Positions 42,497 to 51,718 of a stretch of DNA of 64,000 nt are shown here, one piece after another. The notes beneath the pieces were generated by a model, which was not told the DNA's origin, did not search any database, and was given only the letters and a program-made list of their open reading frames with translations. This stretch comes from Elioraea sp. (GTDB taxonomy: Bacteria > Pseudomonadota > Alphaproteobacteria > Acetobacterales > Acetobacteraceae): assembly GCF_022842375.1 (NCBI RefSeq), contig NZ_JALHPR010000005.1, positions 62,001 through 126,000 of the forward strand, given 5' to 3'. Position numbers and translations under genes: made by a program. The first letter of the stretch is position 1. Each line of letters begins with the position of its first letter.

Positions 42497-44568
42497 GCCT
42501 GCGGCGCCGCCTGCCAGGCATCGCGCTTGCCCTCGGCGTTACGCTGCCGCTCGTGCTGTTCATCGCCTGGCCGATCGCCACCGTTCTCGTGCGCGGCTTC
42601 GTGATCGACGGCGCGATGCCGCAGTGGCGGCTGCGCGCGCTCACCGAACAGGCGCTCGCCGTGCTGCCGGAGGAGCGGCGGGCTGAGAACATGGCGCGAT
42701 GGTCGGTGCTGCGTGGGGATCGGGAGCGGGCGGAGGCGATCGCTGCCGCCTTCCGGCTCGCCGGCCTTGCCCCGCCCTGGGACGTGACGGCAGCGTTCGA
42801 CGCGCAGCTTGCGGCAGCCGATGCTGCGCTTGCCTCGCTCGCTGCGGAGTCGCGGGAGGCCGTCGAGGCGGTGCGCCCGATCGCCGCGGTGATGCTGCAC
42901 CGGCGAGTCGCCCTCGCCTTCCAGGTGCGTGACCTGGTGCCGCCCGAGATGTTCGACGCGCTGCGGACAGGCACCGAAACGCGCATCGGCCTTGACCACT
43001 ACCGCGCCCCGCTCGACGACCCCTATCTCAGGCGGGCGGCACTCAACAGCCTCTCCTTCGCGCTCTTCGCCTGCGTGGCAACGACGCTGCTTGCATTCGC
43101 GCTTGCCTTCGCCGTCAACCGAGGCGGCGTGTCCAGCCCCGGCATCGTGCGCGCCATCACGCTGACGCCGCTCGTCGCGCCCCCTGTGCTGGTCGCGACC
43201 GCCGTAGTGATGCTGTTCGGGAGGCGCGGGCTCGTGACTGACGCGCTGCTCGAACGACAGCTCGGCCTGATCGATGCCGACGTGACGAACATCTATGGCT
43301 TCGCCGGCATCCTGCTCGCCCAGGTTCTCTCCTTCGTGCCTGCAGCGTTCATCGTTCTCGACAACACGCTGCGGCGCCAGGACGGGCGCCTGGACGAAGC
43401 CGCGGCGATCCTCGGCGCGTCGCGGCTTCGCGCGTTCCGCGAGGTGACGCTGCCGCTCGCTTGGCCAGGCCTCAAGCGCGCGCTCGTGCTCGTGTTCATC
43501 CTAAGCCTGACGGATTTCGGCAACCCGCTGCTGCTCGCGGGCCGTGACGTGCCGGTGATTGCGGCCGTGATCTACGACGAGATGACGGCATTCCGTAACA
43601 CGGGGCTTGCCGCAGCGCTCGCCGTCTGGCTGCTCGCACCTGGTCTTCTGCTCCACCTTGCGCTCGAGCGTCTTGGGCGAGGGCGGCGCTTCGACACTGT
43701 CCCCGGTGCGGCATCGGAAGCAGCACTGCCACGCAGCTGGCGCGTCGCGCTCTCGGCCGTCGCTGCCGGCGTCTGCGTGACGATCCTGCTCGTCTACGCA
43801 ACGATCGCGCTTGGCGCCGTCACTCGGATCTGGGGTGTCGACTGGAACTTCACGCTCGGCCACTTCACGACGGAGGGCGTCGCTGTCGGCCATGGCGGCA
43901 CGGGCTATGGCAGCAGCGATCGCGGCGTCGGACTGGTGTGGCAGAGCCTGGCCGTCGCGCTCATCGCCGCACCGCTGGGCGGGCTCGCTGGCGTGCTGCT
44001 TGCCTTTGTGCTCGAACGCGTCCGCCCGCCCGGTGGCGAGGCGCTGGCGTTCACAGCACTTCTGCCTGCCGTGCTGCCCGGCCTGATCTTCGGCATCGGC
44101 TACATCCTCGCCTTCAACCTTCCTTTCGGCATCGAGGCACTGTCGCTCACCGGCACGTCGTCGATCCTCGTGCTCAACATCCTGTTCGGGAACATGTTCG
44201 TCGGCGTGCTGGCGGGGCGCGCGGCGCTCCAGCGCGCAGACCCGGCGATCGAGGAAGCGGCGGAAGGGCTTGGCGCCGGCATCGTTCGCCGCTTCCTGAG
44301 CGTGACGCTGCCGTTGCTTCGGCCCGCGCTGCTGCTCGGCATGCTCTACGTGTTCGTCGATGGGATGACCACGCTCTCCTCCGTCATCTTCCTCGTCAGC
44401 GGCACACACAAGCTCGCCTCCGTCGCCATCTTCAACCACGCCACCGGCAGCGATTTCGGTGGTGCTGCAGCCAAGAGCGTGGTGATCCTGGCACTTGCCG
44501 GCATCGCGATGACGGGCATCTGGTGGCTCGACCGGCGCGACCGCATCCGGCTTGGAGGAATCCGATGA
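42493..44568 (+). CDS. ABC transporter two-domain permease, FbpB/AepW type
   Basis: A 691-residue membrane protein made of two fused permease halves, each with about six helices. The two coupling loops are EAAAILGASRLRAFREVTLP and EAAEGLGAGIVRRFLSVTLP. The first half carries an unusual insertion of about 130 residues after helix 1 (roughly 38-175), rich in Ala and charged residues, likely a periplasmic or coiled region that explains the extra length over a normal 550-560. Double-domain permeases are typical of iron and 2-aminoethylphosphonate importers. It overlaps both neighbours by ATGA. It pairs with the ATPase and binding protein upstream. Confidence 0.9.
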   Translation: MSLRRRLPGIALALGVTLPLVLFIAWPIATVLVRGFVIDGAMPQWRLRALTEQALAVLPEERRAENMARWSVLRGDRERAEAIAAAFRLAGLAPPWDVTAAFDAQLAAADAALASLAAESREAVEAVRPIAAVMLHRRVALAFQVRDLVPPEMFDALRTGTETRIGLDHYRAPLDDPYLRRAALNSLSFALFACVATTLLAFALAFAVNRGGVSSPGIVRAITLTPLVAPPVLVATAVVMLFGRRGLVTDALLERQLGLIDADVTNIYGFAGILLAQVLSFVPAAFIVLDNTLRRQDGRLDEAAAILGASRLRAFREVTLPLAWPGLKRALVLVFILSLTDFGNPLLLAGRDVPVIAAVIYDEMTAFRNTGLAAALAVWLLAPGLLLHLALERLGRGRRFDTVPGAASEAALPRSWRVALSAVAAGVCVTILLVYATIALGAVTRIWGVDWNFTLGHFTTEGVAVGHGGTGYGSSDRGVGLVWQSLAVALIAAPLGGLAGVLLAFVLERVRPPGGEALAFTALLPAVLPGLIFGIGYILAFNLPFGIEALSLTGTSSILVLNILFGNMFVGVLAGRAALQRADPAIEEAAEGLGAGIVRRFLSVTLPLLRPALLLGMLYVFVDGMTTLSSVIFLVSGTHKLASVAIFNHATGSDFGGAAAKSVVILALAGIAMTGIWWLDRRDRIRLGGIR

Positions 44569-45761
44569 GCGATGCGGCAGCCCTGGTCGCGCGCGATGCC
44601 GCGACGTTCTTCCGCCAGCGCGGCTCGACGCCGTGCCTCTCCGCGCTGCGGCATGTCGGGGGAACCTGGATTGAGGATGCCGATGGCCGCCGCATGCTCG
44701 ATTTCCACGGCAACACCGTTCACCATATCGGCCACGCCCATCCGCGGCTGATCGCTGCGCTGAAGGAGCAGCTCGAGACCCTGCCCTTCTGCCCGCGTCG
44801 CTACACGAACGAGCAGGCCGTGCTGTTGGCCGAGGCGCTGCTGTCGCACTGGCCGGGCCCGCCCGCGCGCGTGCTGTTCGCGACAGGCGGATCGGACGCG
44901 ATCGAGATCGCGCTCAAGCTCGCGCGGGTCGCAACGGGGCGGTTCGAGACGGTCTCGATCGAGGGCAGCTATCATGGCGATGGATTCGCTGCCCTCGGCC
45001 TCGCTGCCTCTGCGCATGATGCGCGGCTCGGCCCCTTGCTGCCGGGTCGTCGCCACGTCACCCCCTACTGGGTCGACGCTGACCGCATGATCGCCGAGAC
45101 CCGCGCGCACCTTGCCGGCGGTGGCATCGCTGCCGTGGTGGCGGAGCCGATGCGCTCATCCTGCCACGTCCCGCCCGATGGCCTTTGGCCCGAGATCCGT
45201 CGGCTATGCACCGAGGCCGGAACGAAGCTGATCTTCGACGAGATCCCGAGCGGACTTGGCAAGACCGGCCGCTTCTTCGCCTTCGAACATTTCGGTGCCG
45301 TTCCTGACGCCGTGGTGCTCGGCAAGGCACTTGGCGGCGGCGTGGTGCCGATCGCTGCGGTGATCGCCGATGCAGAGATGGACATCGCCCCCGAACTTGC
45401 ACTCGGCCACTACACGCACGAGAAGAACCCGCTCACCTGCCGCGCGGCACTCGAGACGCTGCGCATCATTGCCGATGAGGGCCTCGTGTCGCGGGCCGCG
45501 GTGATGGGTGACCGCCTGGCTGTACGAGTCGAGGCCGCCACTGGGCTGCGGCCGCGCGGCCTCGGGCTTCTCCGCGTGCTGCCCCTTCCTGCGCCGTGGC
45601 AAGGCGCGGCTGACGCCTTCGCCGAGGCTGCGTGGGAGGAGGGGATCTCCGCCACGGCGAAGGGTTCCTCCGGCTTCGGCCTGTCGCCACCGCTGACGGT
45701 GTGTGAGGCGGAAATCGACCTCGCCGCAGCGGCGCTCGCCCGCGCCATCGCCCGGCGCTAG
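44565..45761 (+). CDS. pbfA: PLP-dependent class III aminotransferase-fold enzyme, PbfA-like (1-hydroxy-2-aminoethylphosphonate lyase)
   Basis: A 398-residue fold-type I PLP enzyme. The catalytic Lys is in VVLGKALGGGVVP. LDFHGNTVHHIGHAHPRLIAAL and LPFCPRRYTNEQA, GHYTHEKNP and SYHGDGFAALG fit the PbfA group as I know it: an ammonia-lyase that turns (R)-1-hydroxy-2-aminoethylphosphonate into phosphonoacetaldehyde. Members look like transaminases but lyse. It is translationally coupled to the importer (ATGA), which fits aminoethylphosphonate use. PhnW and PhnX are not in the window. Its stop shares the palindrome CTAG with the converging HpcH/HpaI gene. A conventional omega-transaminase is the alternative. 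Confidence 0.72.
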   Translation: MSDAAALVARDAATFFRQRGSTPCLSALRHVGGTWIEDADGRRMLDFHGNTVHHIGHAHPRLIAALKEQLETLPFCPRRYTNEQAVLLAEALLSHWPGPPARVLFATGGSDAIEIALKLARVATGRFETVSIEGSYHGDGFAALGLAASAHDARLGPLLPGRRHVTPYWVDADRMIAETRAHLAGGGIAAVVAEPMRSSCHVPPDGLWPEIRRLCTEAGTKLIFDEIPSGLGKTGRFFAFEHFGAVPDAVVLGKALGGGVVPIAAVIADAEMDIAPELALGHYTHEKNPLTCRAALETLRIIADEGLVSRAAVMGDRLAVRVEAATGLRPRGLGLLRVLPLPAPWQGAADAFAEAAWEEGISATAKGSSGFGLSPPLTVCEAEIDLAAAALARAIARR

Positions 45762-46525
45762 CGCGCGAGGCCGGCCCAGCGTGAGGCGGCATCGGCCAGC
45801 AGGATCTTGTCGGTGCCGATGGTGAAGACGCGGATGCCGCGTGCACGCCACGCCGCGATCTGCGCCGCACCGGCGACGGGGTCCGGGTCGAACACGGGCA
45901 GGATGACCGGCAGTGAAACGGCCTCCGCCGCCGCGATCAGACGGTCAAGGCCGCGCTGCACCGCCGGGTGGCGCCAGTCACCGCGATGGCCGAGCGAGAC
46001 GGCAAGGTCGAACGGACCGGCCATCACGGCCGTGAGGCCCGGAACGGCGACGATCTCCTCGATTGCCGCGATGCCATCGCCACTCTCGACGAGGGCGATG
46101 CAGCCGGCTTCCGTCGCGGTCTCGAACCGTTTCCAGTCACGGATGAAGTGATCGCCCGCGCGGACGCAAGGGCAGGCACCGCGCGTGCCCGCCGGCGCAT
46201 AGCGCGTTGCGGCGACAGCATCGCGTGCCATCGCGGCACTCGCCACGCCCGGCACGACGACCGCGACGGCCCCGGCATCGAGTACCGGCGCGATGGCGTC
46301 AATGCTGCGCACGCGGGCGAGCGGCGCCAACCCAGCCGCATCGCAGCCACGCAGGAGATCGACCGCGCGTTCGAGCCCGAAATGACCATGCTCGAGGTCG
46401 ACGATGGCATAGTCGAAGCCGCCGGCCGCGATGATCTCGGCAGTTTCCGGGTGCGGGATCTGCAGCCAGGTGCCGAGAACTGGGCCCTTTCCGGCGAGAA
46501 GGGCTGCGAAGCTACGCCGGCGCAT
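45758..46525 (-). CDS. HpcH/HpaI family aldolase/citrate lyase-like protein
   Basis: A 255-residue class II pyruvate aldolase-like protein with TIM barrel. GTWLQIPHPETAEIIAAGGFDYAIVDLEHG, LARVRSID, the metal Glu in ALVESGDGI and Asp in AGPFDLAVSLG mark the family, which makes or cleaves 4-hydroxy-2-oxo acids with metal. It is the last gene of a minus-strand operon: its start lies 14 bp inside the E1 gene, so they are translationally coupled. The product of the BKACE-E1 route could be a 2-oxo or hydroxy acid that this aldolase splits. Confidence 0.87.
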   Translation of the reverse strand: MRRRSFAALLAGKGPVLGTWLQIPHPETAEIIAAGGFDYAIVDLEHGHFGLERAVDLLRGCDAAGLAPLARVRSIDAIAPVLDAGAVAVVVPGVASAAMARDAVAATRYAPAGTRGACPCVRAGDHFIRDWKRFETATEAGCIALVESGDGIAAIEEIVAVPGLTAVMAGPFDLAVSLGHRGDWRHPAVQRGLDRLIAAAEAVSLPVILPVFDPDPVAGAAQIAAWRARGIRVFTIGTDKILLADAASRWAGLAR

Positions 46526-48485
46526 GGCGTCCGGCGAGCGTTCGTACCGCGGCCACGATGCGCGCAGCGTCGGGGATCACGGCGCGCTCCAGCGTGTCGT
46601 TGTAGGGGATCGGCAGGTCGGGGTTGCCGAGCCGGGTGACGGGCGCATCGAGCCAGTCGAAGCACTCCTCCTGCACGCGGGCGGAAATCTCGGCCCCGAT
46701 GCCGCCCGTGATGCAGGCCTCGTGGACGATGAGGCAGCGACTGGTCCGCCGCACGGAAGCGGCGATCGTTTCGATATCCAGCGGCCGGATCGTGCGCGGG
46801 TCGATCACCTCGGCCTCAATGCCCTCGCGCGCAAGCGTGCGGGCGGCCGCGAGCGCGCGCGGCACCATCGCCTGGATGGCGACGATGGTGATGTCTCGCC
46901 CGGGCCGCTTGATGTCGGCGCGGCCGAGCGGCAGCGCGTAGGCGCCCTCGGGCACGGGACCGCGCCCCTCGACATAGAGCAGCTTGTGCTCGCAGAACAC
47001 GACCGGCCCGTCATGGCGGATCGCGCTCATCAGCAGGCCCTTCGCGTCATACGGCGTGGCGGGGGCAACGACGACGAGGCCGGGCACATGCGCGAACCAG
47101 GCCTCCAGGCACTGACTGTGCTGCGCCGCGAGCCGGATGCCGCCGCCCTGCGGCCCGCGGATCACGATCGGCACCGTCGGTGCCCCGCCGAGCATGAACC
47201 GCGCCTTGGCCGCCTGGTTGACGATCATGTCCATCATCAGCGTCACGAAGTCGAAGATCTGCACCTCCGCCACGGGGCGGTAGCCGCGCAGCGCAGCACC
47301 GACGGCCAGCCCGCCGATCGCCTGTTCGCTGATCGGCGTATCGCGCACCCGCGCCGGGCCGAAACGATCACGCAGCCCGCGCGAGCAGCCGAAGATCCCA
47401 CCGATGCGGCCGACATCCTCGCCGATCAGCAGCACGCGCTCATTCTCCGTCATCGCCTCGTGCAAGGCCTCGTTGATCGCCTCGACATAGGAGATCTCGC
47501 GTTCTCCAGGCGGCGGCGGGTTGGGCGAAGCCGGCAGGGGCGGCGCGACGGCTGGCGCCATCGTTTCCCATTCAGGCTCTGGCGCCGCGCGGGCGGCAGT
47601 GACGGCCTGTTCGATCTCGGCGTCCACCGCTGCACGGAGTGTCGCGAGCGAGGCAGCATCGGCGAGGCCGGCGGCAAGGATCGTGGCCTCGAGCCGGGCG
47701 ATCGGGTCGCGCGCGCGGCCCTCGCGTTCCTCCTCCTCCGCCCGGTAGGCGGGAAGGTTGGCACGCATCGAATGGTCACCCCATCGCCAGGTGCGCGCCT
47801 CGATGAAGCTTGGCCCATCGCCGCCGCGTGCGCGTGCTGCGGCCTTGCCAACGGTAGCATGGAGCGCGACGGCGTCGTTGCCATCGACCGTGACGCCGTG
47901 CATGCCGTACACGCCCGCGCGGGCGGCAAGGCCCGGGCCAGCGGTGCTCTCGGCCTGCGATGTCGAGAGGCCGTAGAGATTGTTCTCGCAGAGGAAGATC
48001 AGCGGCAGGCGCCACAGCGCGGCGACATTCATCGCCTCGTGCACCACGCCCTCGTTCGCCGCCCCATCGCCGAAGAAGACGATGCCGATGCTGCCGCCAG
48101 CGAGCAGCGAGGCGAGGGCGGCACCGCAGGCAAGCCCAGGCCCGGCACCGACCACGCCGTTCGCGCCGAGGATGCCGAGGGAGAGATCGGCGATGTGCAT
48201 CGAGCCACCGAGACCGCCGCAATAGCCCGTGGCGCGGCCCATCAGCTCTGCCATCATCCGCTCCATCGACGCGCCCTTGGCGATGGTGTGGCCGTGGCCG
48301 CGGTGATGCGTGAGGATCCAGTCCTCGTCGGTCAGGTGCGCGCAGGAGGCAGCGGCGATCGCCTCCTGGCCCACGCAGGAATGCGCCGTTCCCTTCACGA
48401 TGCCGTCGCGGAACAACGCGATCACGCGCTCGTCGAAGCGGCGGACGCGCAGCATCATGCGGAGGAGGGCGAGGTGGTCAGCCAT
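46512..48485 (-). CDS. Fused alpha-beta E1 component of a 2-oxo acid/acetoin dehydrogenase-like complex
   Basis: A 657-residue ThDP enzyme. Residues 1-308 are an E1-alpha chain (GDG at 139-141 with N168-N169, RGHGHTIAKG). A Pro-rich linker (309-328) joins to an E1-beta chain (330-657; GEDVGRIGGIFGCSRGL, RGPQGGG). These are normally two genes; here they are one. No E2 or E3 gene is adjacent, as in acetoin or dehydrogenase loci with separate lipoyl parts, so partners must be elsewhere, or the protein works alone as a decarboxylase or carboligase. It overlaps HpcH/HpaI by 14 bp and RidA by 8 bp. Confidence 0.9.
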   Translation of the reverse strand: MADHLALLRMMLRVRRFDERVIALFRDGIVKGTAHSCVGQEAIAAASCAHLTDEDWILTHHRGHGHTIAKGASMERMMAELMGRATGYCGGLGGSMHIADLSLGILGANGVVGAGPGLACGAALASLLAGGSIGIVFFGDGAANEGVVHEAMNVAALWRLPLIFLCENNLYGLSTSQAESTAGPGLAARAGVYGMHGVTVDGNDAVALHATVGKAAARARGGDGPSFIEARTWRWGDHSMRANLPAYRAEEEEREGRARDPIARLEATILAAGLADAASLATLRAAVDAEIEQAVTAARAAPEPEWETMAPAVAPPLPASPNPPPPGEREISYVEAINEALHEAMTENERVLLIGEDVGRIGGIFGCSRGLRDRFGPARVRDTPISEQAIGGLAVGAALRGYRPVAEVQIFDFVTLMMDMIVNQAAKARFMLGGAPTVPIVIRGPQGGGIRLAAQHSQCLEAWFAHVPGLVVVAPATPYDAKGLLMSAIRHDGPVVFCEHKLLYVEGRGPVPEGAYALPLGRADIKRPGRDITIVAIQAMVPRALAAARTLAREGIEAEVIDPRTIRPLDIETIAASVRRTSRCLIVHEACITGGIGAEISARVQEECFDWLDAPVTRLGNPDLPIPYNDTLERAVIPDAARIVAAVRTLAGRHAPA

Positions 48486-48885
48486 CGGTGAGGTTCAGCA
48501 CGGCAGTGCACTTGATCTCGCAGACGATGCCGGGCGTTGAGAAGGCAGCGACGCCGAAGCCCGTCCATGTCGGGTAGGGCGGGGCCTTGAAGTACTCGTC
48601 CTTCACCTCGCGGAACACGGCCAGCGCGCCGGGGAAGTCGAGGAACCAGGTCTCCATCTCGACGATGTCGGTGAAGCCCGCACCTGCCGCGGCGAGCACC
48701 AGCCCGACATTCTCGAGCGCCTGGACGTATTGCGCGCGTGGCTCCTCCACGACACTCATGTTGGCGCGGCGCCCCACCATGCCGGCGATGTAAAGCGTGT
48801 CATCCACCAGCACGCCTGGCGCGTAGCGATGCAGCTTCCACAGCGCCTCCATCCCGGGCGGAATGATGATCCTGCGTTTCGGCAT
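48478..48885 (-). CDS. RidA (YjgF/YER057c/UK114) family protein
   Basis: A 135-residue small protein of the Rid family. LYIAGMVGRR, ALENVGLVLAAAGAGFTDIVEMETWFLD and a short C-terminal strand pattern are typical. The archetypal RidA Arg that holds the carboxylate (P-x-R-x-x-V) is Trp here: YPTWTGFGV. So it belongs to a Rid subgroup not expected to deaminate 2-aminoacrylate. The ATG at 48885 lies just past the TRAP permease gene stop. It ends inside the E1 gene start (8 bp overlap). In this operon it could act on a reactive enamine/imine or enol intermediate. Confidence 0.83.
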   Translation of the reverse strand: MPKRRIIIPPGMEALWKLHRYAPGVLVDDTLYIAGMVGRRANMSVVEEPRAQYVQALENVGLVLAAAGAGFTDIVEMETWFLDFPGALAVFREVKDEYFKAPPYPTWTGFGVAAFSTPGIVCEIKCTAVLNLTDG

Positions 48886-48887
48886 GC

Positions 48888-50201
48888 TCAGAGCCCCTTC
48901 GGAAGCCAGAGTGCGAGTTGGGGGAAGGCAATGACCAGCGCGAGGCCGACCACCTGGAGGCCGACGAAGGGCCACATCGCGCCGAAGATCTCCTCGAGCG
49001 ACATGTCGGGCGGTGCGACTCCCTTGAGATAAAACGCAGCCGGCGCGAAGGGTGGCGTCAGGTACGCGATCTGCATCGCGATGTTGAACAGGATGCCGAA
49101 CCACAGCGGATCGAACCCGAGCGCGGTGATCGTCGGCACGAAGATCGGCATGGTGAGCAGCATGATGCCGATCCAGTCGAGGAACATGCCGAGCAGGATC
49201 CAGACGCCGACCATCACGAGAACGATGCCGAGCGGCGGCAACGGGATCGACCGGAACAGCGCCGTGGCGTAGGCGATGCCGCCGACGAGGTTGTAGACGC
49301 CGATCAGCGCATTCGTGCCGAGCACGAGCCAGAGCACGACGCCGCAGGTCGACATCGTCTGCAGCACCGCCTCGCGCAGCAGCGACAGGCGAAGCTCCCC
49401 ACGGATCAGGCAGGCGATCAGCGTTCCGGCAACGCCCATCCCGGCACTCTCCGTGACTGACGCGATGCCAAGATAGATCGACCCGAGCACCGTGAAGGCA
49501 ACGAACAGCGGAAGGGCGACGCCCCTGAGCAGGGCGATCTTCTCCCGCATCGGCATGTCGAGGATCTCGGGCGGCGGCAGCGGGCCGAGTGTGGGGTCGA
49601 GGGCGCAGCGCGTGAGGATGTAGCCGATGTAGAGCGAGGCGAGCAGGAGCCCGGGCACCAGCGTCGCGAGGAAGAGGTCGCCGATCGGAACGTTGGCCGT
49701 GAGACCGTAGAACACGAGGATGATCGAGGGCGGGATCATCGTACCGAGCGACCCGGCCGAGCAGACGGTGCCGATGGCGAGCCGCCGCTGGTAGCCGAGG
49801 CGGAGGAGCTGTGGGAGGGCGACGAGACCGAGCACGACGATCTCGCCGCCGATCACGCCGACCGTGGCGGCGAGCACCACGCCCACCATCGTCGTCATCG
49901 CAGCGATCCCGCCGCGCAGCCGGCCTGCCCAGACGGAGAAGGCGGTGTAGAGATCCCGCGCCAGCCCGCTGCGCTCCAGGATCGAGGCCATCAGCACGAA
50001 CAGCGGCACGCTGACGAGAACGTAGCTGTCGAGGAACGAGTAGGTGCGCGATGACAGCAGCATCAGCGCATCGGGCCCGAAGATCCAGAGCGTCAGCGCA
50101 ACGGCGATCGCGCCCGAGGAGAAGGCGAGCGGAACGCCGATCAGCAACGTGACGAGGATGCCGCCGATGATCAGCAGCGTGACGAGCTCGATCGGTGGCA
50201 T
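48888..50201 (-). CDS. dctM: TRAP transporter large permease (DctM)
   Basis: A 437-residue protein with about twelve membrane segments. LVTLLIIGGILVTLLIGVPLAF, IPPSIILVFYGLTANVPIGDL and the terminal FLDWIGIMLLTMPIFVPTI-like pattern are those of TRAP DctM. It is the ion-coupled translocation subunit working with DctQ (gene directly upstream; its stop adjoins at 50202) and the periplasmic DctP. There is a 2 bp gap to RidA. Located in an operon with BKACE and E1, it likely imports the beta-keto or hydroxy acid that those enzymes use. Confidence 0.92.
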   Translation of the reverse strand: MPPIELVTLLIIGGILVTLLIGVPLAFSSGAIAVALTLWIFGPDALMLLSSRTYSFLDSYVLVSVPLFVLMASILERSGLARDLYTAFSVWAGRLRGGIAAMTTMVGVVLAATVGVIGGEIVVLGLVALPQLLRLGYQRRLAIGTVCSAGSLGTMIPPSIILVFYGLTANVPIGDLFLATLVPGLLLASLYIGYILTRCALDPTLGPLPPPEILDMPMREKIALLRGVALPLFVAFTVLGSIYLGIASVTESAGMGVAGTLIACLIRGELRLSLLREAVLQTMSTCGVVLWLVLGTNALIGVYNLVGGIAYATALFRSIPLPPLGIVLVMVGVWILLGMFLDWIGIMLLTMPIFVPTITALGFDPLWFGILFNIAMQIAYLTPPFAPAAFYLKGVAPPDMSLEEIFGAMWPFVGLQVVGLALVIAFPQLALWLPKGL

Positions 50202-50681
50202 TCAGCGCCGCCGCACCAGGCGCTGGGCGACCACGAGGAGGAACAGGAACGCGCCCACGGCGAGCCCTGTCCGCACGATGGCCGGCAGCGGCCAGTTGGG
50301 CGGACCGGCCGTCAACTCGGGTGCCCACGACCCTGCCTCGAACCGCCACACCGCCTCGATCGCCTGGCCGAGTGCCGCGTGGAACAGCCCGGCGAGGTAG
50401 ATCACGCCAACCACGAGCGCGATCACCTCGCACGCCGCCCTTCCGCGCGCTGGCAGGCGATCGACCAGCACGGTGATGCGGATATGCTCATTCCGCACGA
50501 AGGCGTAGGCACCGCCGAGAGCGAAGCCGACTGCACAGAGCGTGGTGGTCGTCTCATGGGCCCAGCGCGTCGGCGCGCCGAACAGGTAGCGGGCCGTCAC
50601 CTCCCAAACGGTCACGGCGACGGCGGCGAGGAACACCCAAGCCGCCGCCCGCCCGATCGCGAGCGTTGCGCGATCGATCAT
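50202..50681 (-). CDS. dctQ: TRAP transporter small permease (DctQ)
   Basis: A 159-residue four-helix membrane protein with the DctQ pattern: VTVWEVTARYLFGAPTRWAHE followed by helices and a RNEHIRITVLVDRLPAR loop. The ATG at 50681 overlaps the dctP stop by ATGA; the longer upstream frame is only the dctP sequence in another frame. The small subunit bridges DctP and DctM. Nothing is missing. Confidence 0.9.
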   Translation of the reverse strand: MIDRATLAIGRAAAWVFLAAVAVTVWEVTARYLFGAPTRWAHETTTTLCAVGFALGGAYAFVRNEHIRITVLVDRLPARGRAACEVIALVVGVIYLAGLFHAALGQAIEAVWRFEAGSWAPELTAGPPNWPLPAIVRTGLAVGAFLFLLVVAQRLVRRR

Positions 50682-51688
50682 GCGCGCGCGCGGAACGCCC
50701 GGAGACTGTCGAGAATCTGCTTCGCCTGCGGGCTGCGCGGCGCGTAGGTGTCCTGCACCGCGGCGGCGATCGCGGCGAGCTTGTCGATCTCGGCGGTGGG
50801 CCACTCGATGATGGTGATGCCATCGGCCCGCATCTTCGCGAGCGCCTCCGCATCGTCGCGCTCGATCGCTGCCTTGTGCGCGGCCGACATCTTCTTCACC
50901 GCCGCGCCGATCGCCTGGCGCGCGTCGGCCGGAAGCCCGTCCCAGCGCCGCTTGGAGAAGGAGACCTCGCAGGTCGGCATCGAGTGGTTGGCCGCGACGC
51001 TGAACCGCGCGTAGCGGTAGAGGCCGACGGCGAAGTTGAGCCCGGGGTTCGCCTGGTCCGCTGCGTCGACCACGCCGGATTGCAGCGCGTTGAACAGCTC
51101 CGGCAGCGGCAGGTTCACCACTGATGCGCCTGCACGCCCGAACACCTCGGCGATCATCCCGGGCGGGCAGCGCACCTTCAGCCCCCTGAGGTCCTCCACC
51201 GTATTCAGCGCGCGGCGCGAGGGGATGTGCTCGCCCGGCCAGTAGAACTGGTCGACATAATACAGGCCGAAGCGGTCATAGAGGGCGCGGCCGAGCTCGA
51301 CGCCACTGCCCTCGCTGAACCACCGGTCGCGGGCATCCACTGACGGGAAGGTGGCGCCCGTGTCGCCGAGGATGACGAAGCCAGCATCCTTGCTGGCGAA
51401 CCACGACGGGGCGGCGAACTGGCCATCGAGGATGCCGTTGCGCACGGTGTCGAGCAGTTCCGTTGGCGCAACGACAGCGCCGCCGGGCAGGACCGAGATC
51501 GTCACGCGCCCACCGGTTGCCGCGCGCACATCCTCGGCGAACTGGGTGGCGACGATGTGCAGCGCCGAGTTCGTGCCGAGGAAGTGCTGCATCCTGAGCG
51601 TGGTGCCCTGGGCCAGCGCCGGTGGCGCGACATAGGGCAGGGCGAGGGTTGCGGGTGCTGCGGCGAGCAGCGTGCGGCGCTTGAGCAT
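50678..51688 (-). CDS. dctP: TRAP transporter substrate-binding protein (DctP)
   Basis: A 336-residue periplasmic binding protein. The N-terminus (MLKRRTLLAAAPATLALPYVAP, cleaved near ALAQG) is Tat-like. TRAP features are FLGTNSALHIVATQFAEDVRAATGGRVTISVLPGG, the conserved Arg in RGLKVRCPPG for carboxylate binding, and FNALQSGVVDAADQANP. ATG 51688 has GGGAGA 7 bp upstream; an ATG 15 bp earlier is weaker. Part of a complete dctP-Q-M set. Ligand is presumably an organic acid processed by BKACE. Confidence 0.9.
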   Translation of the reverse strand: MLKRRTLLAAAPATLALPYVAPPALAQGTTLRMQHFLGTNSALHIVATQFAEDVRAATGGRVTISVLPGGAVVAPTELLDTVRNGILDGQFAAPSWFASKDAGFVILGDTGATFPSVDARDRWFSEGSGVELGRALYDRFGLYYVDQFYWPGEHIPSRRALNTVEDLRGLKVRCPPGMIAEVFGRAGASVVNLPLPELFNALQSGVVDAADQANPGLNFAVGLYRYARFSVAANHSMPTCEVSFSKRRWDGLPADARQAIGAAVKKMSAAHKAAIERDDAEALAKMRADGITIIEWPTAEIDKLAAIAAAVQDTYAPRSPQAKQILDSLRAFRARA

Positions 51689-51718
51689 TGTGACGTCTCC
51701 CACGTGTCGGTGTTGCGA

